From AP-15 sp036500965 (lineage in GTDB: Bacteria > Pseudomonadota > Alphaproteobacteria > ATCC43930 > CGMCC-115725), in assembly GCA_036500965.1 (NCBI GenBank), contig DASYBC010000054.1, forward strand, positions 1 to 64,000: a stretch of DNA of 64,000 bases, written 5' to 3'. The notes beneath the pieces are model-generated. The model was not told where the DNA came from. It searched no databases and saw only the letters and a program-made list of their open reading frames with translations. The position numbers and the translations under genes were made by a program. Shown one piece after another: positions 16,128 through 23,342 of the stretch. The first letter of the stretch is position 1. Each line of letters begins with the position of its first letter.

Positions 16128-17258
16128 GGCGCTGGGCGCCCCCCGGGTCTGCTGCTCGGCACCAGCGCAACCCAGCCGATTTCGGACGATTCGGTCGATG
16201 GCTGGTATGACGCGGTCGATCAGAAAATCTTGCAGCCGCTCGGCATGACCAGCACCTTTCTATACGTGCGCGCGCAGGACGCCAGCCGCGTCGCCAGCGG
16301 CTATTCGCCGGCCATAGCCTCGGCGGCGGTGCCCGGCGGGCGGGTCACCGGGATCAGGGTTCTCGGCGGCGGCAATTCCTATTCCGCCCCGCCGACCGTG
16401 ACCATCGCCGGCGGCGGCGGCGGCGGCGGCAAGGGCGCGACAGCCACCGCCAAAATCAAGAACCACTTGGTCGATGCGATCGATGTCGGCAGCGAGGGCA
16501 GCGACCACATCGCCCCGGCGACCCTCGTTCTCAATGGCGGCGGCTCGACCAAGACCGCCCATGCGACGGCAATCGTAGTCGGCGGCGCGGTAACAGCGAT
16601 CGAAGTGCTGTCCGGGGGCGCCGGCTACCAGCAGGCTCCGAAGGTGACGATCAGCGGCGGCCGCGCCGCCGGTCGCGACGCCAAGGCAATTGCCACGATC
16701 GCCAATGGGCGAGTGGTCTCGTTCGCCCTCACCGACCAAGGCGCCGGGTATGTGCCGCCGCTTGCGGTAACCGTGGCTCCCGGCGATCCGCAGAGCAACG
16801 TGGTGCCGATCTGGGCGCCAGCAGGCGCGCTGAAGTCTACGATCGCCGATATGACTCGGTTCGCCGCGGCCGCGCTGACCGAAGGCGCCGCATCGCCTAA
16901 AATTCCGGTTCCGCTGACCGAGGGCTTCACGATTGCCGAGAAGCCCTATGCCTGCGCCGCGGCCGACCCAGATCTTAACAACTGCAAAGACTGCCCAAAT
17001 AACTGCTCGACCGCGAACAACCGTTCGGGCCTCGCTTGGGCAATCCTGGCAGCCGACGATACGGTCTCAGTGCCCCAGATCGTGACCAAGAATGGCGCGC
17101 TGCCGGGGTTTTCGAGCCAGATTTTCCTGATACTGGCGCGGCAGCTGGCGATCGTCGTGCTGGTCAACTCGGCCTCGTCCGCAACCGGGCCAACCGGCCC
17201 GCTCGCCGGCTCGCCGGCCCAGGTTCTAGCTTTCAACATAGGCTACGCACTGCGATGA
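16128..17258 (+). pseudogene. beta-lactamase-fold serine hydrolase with inserted repeat domain, 5' end lost
   Basis: The frame open from 16128 carries the middle and end of a class-C-type serine hydrolase: GLLLGTSATQPIS, then DAVDQKILQPLGMTSTFLYV, then GALKSTIADMTRFAAAAL and a KNG triad (VTKNGALPGFSSQIF) in place of KTG. Neither the catalytic SxxK nor a clean YSN motif is found upstream. A stop at 16125 and a frame break at a C-run near 16140 separate it from a possible degenerate upstream piece (LPPRSLYALSKFAK). Between the PLGM and STIADM parts sit about 150 residues of GGxGY repeats. The stop overlaps the next gene (ATGA). It is non-functional as sequenced, or mis-sequenced. Confidence 0.65.
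16329..16787 (+). repeat. GGxGY/VTI repeats inserted within the serine hydrolase
   Basis: Roughly three to four copies of a 37-45-residue unit with the pattern V-x-x-I-x-V-x-x-G-G-x-x-Y-x-x-P-P-x-V-T-I-x-G-G-G followed by an A-T-A-x-A-x-I strand. Visible units are LGGGNSYSAPPTVTIAGG, LSGGAGYQQAPKVTISGG and TDQGAGYVPPLAVTVAP. A divergent copy is VGSEGSDHIAPATLVLNGG. Such beta-rich repeats are known from surface and phage-tail-like proteins. Here they interrupt an enzyme fold. Confidence 0.65.
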
Positions 17259-18469
17259 AAGTCTTTGTCTTTGACCTGCTCGCCTATGGCGAGCAGCTCG
17301 ATCATCTGAAGATCGGCAACGAGCTGCCCTATCCATTGCCAAGGCGGCATTTCAAGCCGGAGGTGGCGGCGCAAACCTATGCCGAGCATCTCGCGGCCTG
17401 GGAGGAGCTCGACCGGCTCGGCTATGACGGGGTCGGGTTCAACGAGCATCACTGCTCGCCCTACGGGTTGATGAACTCGCCCAATCTGCTGGCGGCGGCG
17501 GCAGCGCAGCGCACCAAGAACCTAAAATTGTTGATCTACGGCAATCTTTTGCCGCTGCACGAGCCGCTGCGGCTGGCCGAGGAGCTGGCGATGCTCGATT
17601 GCATGTCGAATGGCCGGCTGATCTCGGGGTTTGCCCGCGGCATCCCGCGCGAATACCAGGTGCACAATGTGCCGCTCGCCGAATCGCGCGCCCGCTTCGA
17701 GGAGGCTTTCGACATCATCACCCGCGCATGGAGCGAGGAGGTGTTTTCATACCGCGGCCGCTATTGGAGCTACCAGGACGCGGCGCTGTGGCCGCGCCCA
17801 TTGCAGCAGCCGCGCCCGCCGATCTGGATGCCGATCGTCGGCAGCAAGGAGTCGATCGAGTTCGCCGCCGCGCGCAATCTACCGATTACCCCCGGCCTCG
17901 GCCGCTCGAGGGGCTTGCGCGACGACATCATCCGATATTACGCGCGCTGCCTCGAACGGGTCGGCCATCGGATCACCCCCGACCATCTGTCGCTTGGGAT
18001 CAGCGCCTATGTCGCGCCCAGCAAGGCCGAGGCGGTGCGCCAGATGGGCCCCTACCACCTCTATTTCAACCGCACCCTGTTCAGCCACGGCAACTTCACC
18101 GAAACCAGCCGGCAACGCGAGACCGGCTATGCAAGCGCTGCGTCAACCGACTATGTGCGCCCGGAAAACCGGCGCGCCGCCGAATTCGCCCGCGAGGATT
18201 TCCGCAACCTGACGATGGCCGATGTCGAACGTCAGGCCGAAGAGATGCCGTGGGGCGCGGCCGAAGAAGTGACCCGGCGGATCATCGATGCAGCCGACAG
18301 CGCCGGCGCCGACAACGTGCAAATCAGCCTCAATCGCGGGGTGTTGCCGCATGAGATGTTCATCGAGCAGATCCGCTGCTTTGGCCGCGAGGTCCTGCCG
18401 GCGTTGCAGGCGCACCGGGTCGAGCGCGTTCCCCTGGCCGATGAGGCTCTGCCGCAAGCGGGATCATGA
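17255..18469 (+). CDS. LLM-class flavin-dependent oxidoreductase (luciferase-like)
   Basis: 404 residues, a TIM-barrel luciferase-like monooxygenase that would use FMNH2 supplied by a partner reductase. Typical segments are WEELDRLGYDGVGFNEHHCS, PLRLAEELAMLDCMSNGRLI, SGFARGIPREYQVHN and ALWPRPLQQPRPPIWMP. The ATG overlaps the stop of the upstream hydrolase remnant (ATGA), suggesting former cotranscription. It is longer than the two LLM genes at 44.7-46.9 kb and clearly belongs to another subgroup. The substrate is unknown. Its end overlaps the convergent Uma2 gene by six bases. Confidence 0.9.
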   Translation: MKVFVFDLLAYGEQLDHLKIGNELPYPLPRRHFKPEVAAQTYAEHLAAWEELDRLGYDGVGFNEHHCSPYGLMNSPNLLAAAAAQRTKNLKLLIYGNLLPLHEPLRLAEELAMLDCMSNGRLISGFARGIPREYQVHNVPLAESRARFEEAFDIITRAWSEEVFSYRGRYWSYQDAALWPRPLQQPRPPIWMPIVGSKESIEFAAARNLPITPGLGRSRGLRDDIIRYYARCLERVGHRITPDHLSLGISAYVAPSKAEAVRQMGPYHLYFNRTLFSHGNFTETSRQRETGYASAASTDYVRPENRRAAEFAREDFRNLTMADVERQAEEMPWGAAEEVTRRIIDAADSAGADNVQISLNRGVLPHEMFIEQIRCFGREVLPALQAHRVERVPLADEALPQAGS

Positions 18470-19042
18470 GGTTGCAGCTCGCGCCCGGGTGAGGTCGAGC
18501 TCGGTATTGTCGTAGATTGCATCGAGGCTCACCTCGACACCGGTAGCGGTGAGACGCAAGATCGCCTGGCCCTCGACGATCTCGTTCGTCCAGCCCGTGC
18601 CCGCTCGGGTGTAGAGATCGACCAGCCGTTCATCCTGCTCGACAATTGCGTATTGCTGGATTGACGGCGTGGCGAAATAGTCGAATTTCTTGCGGCCCCG
18701 GTCCTCGCGCTCGGTGCTCGGCGACATCACCTCGACGACGACGATCGGTTCTGGAACCACGTCACTGTTTCCCCGCACCGCGGTGCAAGTTACGGAGAGA
18801 TCCGGATATCGTGCGGAACGATTGGCGATGACTTTCGTGTCGCCGCGGAATGCCTGACAGGCGGAGCCGCGAAGTCGATCGCGAAGCGCGGTCCACAGGT
18901 TTGAGGCGATTGTCGAGCGGTCGAGGGAGCCGCCTGTCATCATCGTGATGACGCTGCGCGCATATTCGTAGCGCTCGGGCTGCTCGCGTTCCCAGGTGAG
19001 GAACTCGTCCAGCGACATCAGTTTTTCGGCGGCGTCAGACAT
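18464..19042 (-). CDS. Uma2-family (DUF820) putative restriction-endonuclease-fold protein
   Basis: 192 residues, the usual size. SLDEFLTWEREQPERYEYA starts the family pattern. The PD-(D/E)xK-like core is PDLSVTC, then PIVVVEVMSPSTEREDRGRK, then KKFDYFATPSIQQYAIVEQD. The family is abundant in some bacteria and its function is not established. The genomic context (flanked by an LLM enzyme and a methyltransferase) gives no hint. Nine bases separate it from the upstream methyltransferase gene on the same strand. Confidence 0.9.
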   Translation of the reverse strand: MSDAAEKLMSLDEFLTWEREQPERYEYARSVITMMTGGSLDRSTIASNLWTALRDRLRGSACQAFRGDTKVIANRSARYPDLSVTCTAVRGNSDVVPEPIVVVEVMSPSTEREDRGRKKFDYFATPSIQQYAIVEQDERLVDLYTRAGTGWTNEIVEGQAILRLTATGVEVSLDAIYDNTELDLTRARAATS

Positions 19043-19051
19043 CGTTCGAGA

Positions 19052-19627
19052 CTACTCCTTCGGAGGGTCAAGGTCCAAACCGGCGGCCGGCGGCAGCCGG
19101 CCGAGCGGGCCGGCGATCGCGGCAATGCGCTGGATCACAGCGGGTCTTGGCCGGGCGACCTCGCCCTGCTCGAAGGCAACGATGGTCAGACCGGCAAAGG
19201 CCTCGAGCAATTCGCCCGGGTGCAGCAGGAAGTCGGGGTTGCGCGGTTGGCCGAGGCGCTCATTGCCAAGGGCGAAGGTTTCGTAGATCACGATCCCGCC
19301 GGGCGCGAGCGCGGCGCCGATCGCCGGCAGCAGCGGACGGTAGAGATAGCTGGTCACGACGATCCCGTCATAGCCGCCGCCGAGCGCCCAGTCGGCGCCG
19401 GTCTCGAGATCGATCTCGACGACCTGGCAGTCCGGGGCGGCGAAGGATTGCAAGGCCGAGGTGTCGCGGTCGGCGGCACGGACGGCAAAGCCGCGGTCGC
19501 GCAACAGGCGGACGTGGCGGCCGGCGCCGGCCGCCACGTCGAGCACCAATCCGCCCGGCCGGATTAGCGACAAAAACCGCTCGACCCAGGCCGAGGGCGT
19601 CCCGAATGTTGCAGGATTTTTCAACAC
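19052..19627 (-). CDS. class I SAM-dependent methyltransferase (TehB-like)
   Basis: 191 residues. The SAM motif is GGLVLDVAAGAGRHVRLLRD, followed by the acidic ribose loop VRAADRD and ADWALGGGYDGIVVTSYLYR. The C-terminal strand pair is GGIVIYETFALGNERLGQPR. It resembles the short methyltransferases related to TehB, whose substrates are unknown. It is divergent from the DUF1178 gene and probably cotranscribed with the Uma2 gene. Confidence 0.85.
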   Translation of the reverse strand: MLKNPATFGTPSAWVERFLSLIRPGGLVLDVAAGAGRHVRLLRDRGFAVRAADRDTSALQSFAAPDCQVVEIDLETGADWALGGGYDGIVVTSYLYRPLLPAIGAALAPGGIVIYETFALGNERLGQPRNPDFLLHPGELLEAFAGLTIVAFEQGEVARPRPAVIQRIAAIAGPLGRLPPAAGLDLDPPKE

Positions 19628-19693
19628 TTTGCCCCGAGAATTGCTAAGCTCTGCGTTATCAGGCTAGAACGGCCGGTCAGGAGGTCGGCTCGA

Positions 19694-20107
19694 ATGATCT
19701 TGTTCACGTTGCGCTGCGCTCGCGACCACGAATTCGAGGGGTGGTTTCGCGATGGCGATGGGTTTGAGGCGCAGCGCGCAGCTGGCGAAGTTGCCTGCCC
19801 CGAATGCGGCGACACTTCGGTCGAGAAAGCGGTGATGGCGCCTCGACTCGGCCGCTCGCGTGAAGCGGTTCCGCTGCCCGTGGCGCTCGCCCAGATGCGC
19901 AAGGCGCTCACTGAGATGCGCCGCCAAATCGAAACTCATTGCGATTACGTCGGCAACCGCTTTGCCGAGGAAGCGCGCAAAATTCACTACGGCGAAACCG
20001 ATCCGCACGGCATTTACGGCGAGGCCAGCGACGCCGAATCACGCGAGCTGAGCGATGAGGGGATCAAATTCGGCCAGATACCGTGGATCCCGCCGACCGA
20101 CGGCTGA
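19694..20107 (+). CDS. DUF1178 family protein
   Basis: 137 residues, normal for the family. The N-terminus is ILFTLRCARDHEFEGWFRDG. A C-x2-C pair (ACPECGD) with Cys8 may bind a metal. The end is EGIKFGQIPWIPPTD, which is conserved in alphaproteobacterial members. The function is not known. It is divergent from the methyltransferase and convergent with ubiG. Confidence 0.92.
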   Translation: MILFTLRCARDHEFEGWFRDGDGFEAQRAAGEVACPECGDTSVEKAVMAPRLGRSREAVPLPVALAQMRKALTEMRRQIETHCDYVGNRFAEEARKIHYGETDPHGIYGEASDAESRELSDEGIKFGQIPWIPPTDG

Positions 20108-20125
20108 TGAATTGTGGCCCGTGCC

Positions 20126-20866
20126 TCACTGCCGCACGGCCACGACCATGTAGTTGACCCCAACATCGCGCGACAGCCCCCATTCGCCGCGGAGCGGGTC
20201 ATAAGACATCCCGGCGATCTCGATTGTGCGCAGATGGTTGCGCCGCAAGGCAAGGATCAATTCAGACGGGCGCAGGAACTTGCGCCAGTCGTGGGTGCCG
20301 CGCGGCAGCCATCGCAGAATGTATTCGGCGCCGACGATCGCCAGCGCGAATGATCGGGCGGTGCGGTTCAGGGTGGCGGCGACGAGCGCCCCGCCCGGCG
20401 CCACCAGCCGGTCGAGCGACCGCCAGAACATATCGCGGTCGGCGACATGCTCGACCACCTCGAGCGCCAGCACGGCATCGAAGCGCTCGCCCATTTGGGC
20501 AGGCGATTCGGCGGTGGCGACCCGATAATCGATCCGCAGGCCGGCTGCCTGCGCATGGGTTTGCGCCGCGGCGATGGCCTGGGCGCCGGCATCGATGCCG
20601 GTCACCGCAAAGCCGAGCCTTGCCATCGGCTCGGCGACCAGCCCGCCACCACACCCGATGTCGAGCAGGCTCAGCCCAGCGAATGGCCGCAACTGGTTCG
20701 GATCGCGCCCGAAATGCCGGATCAGGCGGGAGCGGATGAAGCCGAGCCGGGCCGGGTTGAGCCGGTGCAGCGCGCCAAAGCTGCCCTCGGGATCCCACCA
20801 GGCGTCGGCCTGAGCGGCAAACCGGGCGAGTTCCGCGTCGTCGACGGTGGCGCCGCTGGCGAGCAC
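20126..20866 (-). CDS. ubiG: UbiG, 3-demethylubiquinol 3-O-methyltransferase / polyprenyl-hydroxyphenol methylase
   Basis: 246 residues. UbiG carries out both O-methylation steps of ubiquinone synthesis using SAM. Visible are the N-terminal FAAQADAWWDPEGSFGALHR with LNPARLGFI, the SAM motif LLDIGCGGGLVAEPMARLG (about residues 67-85), VLALEVVEHVADRD and the end GVNYMVVAVRQ. RWLPRGTHDWRKFLRPSEL is the alphaproteobacterial UbiG signature stretch. It is divergent from lysC, an arrangement common in alphaproteobacteria. Confidence 0.96.
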   Translation of the reverse strand: MLASGATVDDAELARFAAQADAWWDPEGSFGALHRLNPARLGFIRSRLIRHFGRDPNQLRPFAGLSLLDIGCGGGLVAEPMARLGFAVTGIDAGAQAIAAAQTHAQAAGLRIDYRVATAESPAQMGERFDAVLALEVVEHVADRDMFWRSLDRLVAPGGALVAATLNRTARSFALAIVGAEYILRWLPRGTHDWRKFLRPSELILALRRNHLRTIEIAGMSYDPLRGEWGLSRDVGVNYMVVAVRQ

Positions 20867-20973
20867 GAGCGGATCCTTCCGTTAAGCCTTCGGCCCGATG
20901 GCCTCAGCAGCCGGAATGGAGTATGTGATCCAACTCGCAGCCCGGCAATGGTTCGGATCGTATTCAGGCGGAT

Positions 20974-22194
20974 ATGGCGCGCCTCGTGCAGAAGTTCGGC
21001 GGCACCTCGCTGGCCGATGTCGAGAGGATCAACGCCGTTGCCCGGCGCGTCGGCCGCGAAGTCGAAGCCGGCAACGAGGTGGCGGTGGTCGTCTCGGCGA
21101 TGGCCGGCGTGACCAACCAGCTGGTCGAATGGACGCGGGGGACCAGCCGGCTGCACGACGCGCGCGAGTATGATGTCGTCGTCTCCTCGGGCGAGCAAGT
21201 GACCGCCGGCCTGTTGGCGCTGGCGCTGCAAAGCCTCGGGATCGACGCGCGCTCCTGGCTCGGCTGGCAGGTGCCGATCCGCACCGACGGCGTGCACGGC
21301 AAGGCGCGCATCGAAGCGATCGAGGTGACCGAAATCGGCCGCCGCCTCGCCGCCGGCCAGGTGGCGGTGATGGCCGGGTTCCAGGGGATCGATCAGGGCG
21401 GGCGGATCACCACGCTTGGCCGCGGCGGCTCCGACACCTCGGCGGTGGCGCTCGCGGCGGCGCTCAGAGCCGACCGCTGCGATATCTTTACCGATGTCGA
21501 CGGGGTCTACACCAGCGACCCGCGCATCGTTGCGAAAGCGCGCAAGCTCGGTAGGATCACCTACGAAGAAATGCTGGAGATGGCCTCGCAGGGCGCCAAG
21601 GTGCTGCAAACGCGCTCGGTCGAGATGGCGATGAACCACCGGGTGCGGGTCCAGGTGCTGTCGAGCTTCAGCGACGTTCCTGGAACCCTTGTCGTCGACG
21701 AGGAAGAGATTGTGGAACAGCAGGTCGTGAGCGGCATCGCCTATAGCCGCGACGAAGCCAAGATCACGGTGCAGAAGGTGGCCGATCGCCCGGGCGTGGC
21801 CGCCGCCATCTTTGGCCCGCTCGCCGAGCACGCGATCAATGTCGACATGATCGTGCAGAACGTTTCAGAAGACGGCCGCGCCGATCTGACCTTCACCGTC
21901 GCGCGCGCCGATCTCGACCGCGCCGTCGCGGTGCTGGGCGAGCGACGCGAGCTGCTCGGTTTCGCGGCGTTGAAGCCCGATGCGAACGTGGTCAAAATCT
22001 CGGTGATCGGCGTCGGCATGCGCAGCCATGCCGGCGTCGCCCAGCAGATGTTTCGCACGCTCGCAGAGAAAGGGATCAATATTCAGGTGATCTCGACCTC
22101 GGAGATCAAGGTCAGCGTGCTGATCGCCGCCGAATACACCGAGCTCGCGTTGCGGGCGCTGCACACCGCCTATGGGCTCGACGCCGAGGGATGA
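20974..22194 (+). CDS. lysC: aspartate kinase
   Basis: 406 residues. It phosphorylates aspartate, the first step toward Lys, Met, Thr and diaminopimelate. The kinase domain begins with the signature VQKFGGTSLADVERI and carries LGRGGSDTSAVALAAALRAD and DIFTDVDGVYTSDPRIVAKA. Two ACT domains follow (ITVQKVADRPGVAAAIFGPL and ISVIGVGMRSHAGVAQQMF), the sites of feedback control by lysine and/or threonine. The stop overlaps the start of the next gene (ATGA), so lysC, the flavin oxidoreductase and ptsP form an operon. Confidence 0.97.
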   Translation: MARLVQKFGGTSLADVERINAVARRVGREVEAGNEVAVVVSAMAGVTNQLVEWTRGTSRLHDAREYDVVVSSGEQVTAGLLALALQSLGIDARSWLGWQVPIRTDGVHGKARIEAIEVTEIGRRLAAGQVAVMAGFQGIDQGGRITTLGRGGSDTSAVALAAALRADRCDIFTDVDGVYTSDPRIVAKARKLGRITYEEMLEMASQGAKVLQTRSVEMAMNHRVRVQVLSSFSDVPGTLVVDEEEIVEQQVVSGIAYSRDEAKITVQKVADRPGVAAAIFGPLAEHAINVDMIVQNVSEDGRADLTFTVARADLDRAVAVLGERRELLGFAALKPDANVVKISVIGVGMRSHAGVAQQMFRTLAEKGINIQVISTSEIKVSVLIAAEYTELALRALHTAYGLDAEG

Positions 22195-23342
22195 CCCGGA
22201 GCATTGCGCCGACGGAAACAGCAATGGACAGAGGGCGCATGGCGGGCGCCGCCGGCTCCAGGCGCGGCGATTGCCGCGCCGCGCTTGATCGGCTGTGGGC
22301 CCGCGGCCGCGCCGTTTTGGGCTGCGACGTCGCGATCATGGGCGGGGCGATGACCTGGGTGTCGGAACGCCACCTCGTCGCCGCCATCTCGAATGCCGGG
22401 GGGTTTGGCGTGATCGCCTCGGGAGCAATGACGCCCGACCTGCTCGCTGCCGAGATCGCCGCGACCAAGACGCTGACCGACAGGCCCTTCGGGGTCAATC
22501 TGATCACGCTGCACCCGCGGCTGATCGAGCTGATCGAGGTCTGCGCCGCCTACCAGGTCGGCCATGTGGTGCTCGCGGGCGGGCTGCCGAGCGGTGCCGC
22601 GATGAGCCGGATCAAGCGATGCGGGGCACGGGTGTTCTGTTTTGCCCCGGCGCTCGGCTTCGCACGCAAGCTGGTGCGCATGGGCGCCGATGCGATCGTC
22701 ATCGAAGGCTGCGAGGCCGGCGGGCATGTCGGGCCGGTTTCAACCGGCGTCCTGGCGCAGGAGATCCTGCCGCATCTTCCCGATGTTCCGGTGTTCGTCG
22801 CCGGCGGCATCGGGCGCGGCGAGGCGATGCTCGCCTATCTCGAGATGGGTGCGGCCGGGGTCCAGCTTGGCACCCGTTTTGTGTGCGCCGCGGAGTCGAT
22901 CGCCCATCCGCGTTTCAAGCAGGCGTTCATCCGCGCCGCCGCGCGCGACGCGGTGACCTCGCTGCAGCTCGATCCGCGCTTCCCGGTGATCCCGGTGCGG
23001 GCGCTGGCCAATCCGGCGACCGAACGGTTTCTCGCGGTGCAGCGCCAGGTGATCGGCCGGTTTGCCCGCGGCGAGGTCTCGCAAAAAGACGCGCAGCTCG
23101 AGATCGAGCATTTCTGGGCCGGCGCGCTGCGCCGCGCGGTGGTCGATGGCGATGTCGAAGCGGGCTCGGTGATGGCCGGGCAGAGCGTCGGCTTTGTGAC
23201 CCGCGAGCAGAGCGCAGCCGAGATTCTGGCCGAGCTGATCGAACAGGCAGTCGCGATGCTCGCCGCCCGCGCCGAGGCCATCCATCCCCTCGTTTCCTCA
23301 GACAGGCCAGCCCCGCCGGAGAGGCGAGGCGCCTCAGCATGA
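22191..23342 (+). CDS. nitronate monooxygenase / 2-nitropropane dioxygenase-like FMN protein
   Basis: 383 residues, an FMN TIM barrel. Conserved are CDVAIMGGAMTWVSERHLVA, NAGGFGVIASGAM, RPFGVNLITLHP, ADAIVIEGCEAGGHVGPV with the active-site-region His, and the phosphate loops VFVAGGIGRGEAM and GAAGVQLGTRFVCAAES. Family members oxidise nitronates or act as enoyl reductases (FabK-like). The physiological substrate is unclear. An internal start a few codons in is possible. It overlaps lysC and ptsP by four bases each side, an unusual insertion between these housekeeping genes. Confidence 0.88.
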   Translation: MTRSIAPTETAMDRGRMAGAAGSRRGDCRAALDRLWARGRAVLGCDVAIMGGAMTWVSERHLVAAISNAGGFGVIASGAMTPDLLAAEIAATKTLTDRPFGVNLITLHPRLIELIEVCAAYQVGHVVLAGGLPSGAAMSRIKRCGARVFCFAPALGFARKLVRMGADAIVIEGCEAGGHVGPVSTGVLAQEILPHLPDVPVFVAGGIGRGEAMLAYLEMGAAGVQLGTRFVCAAESIAHPRFKQAFIRAAARDAVTSLQLDPRFPVIPVRALANPATERFLAVQRQVIGRFARGEVSQKDAQLEIEHFWAGALRRAVVDGDVEAGSVMAGQSVGFVTREQSAAEILAELIEQAVAMLAARAEAIHPLVSSDRPAPPERRGASA

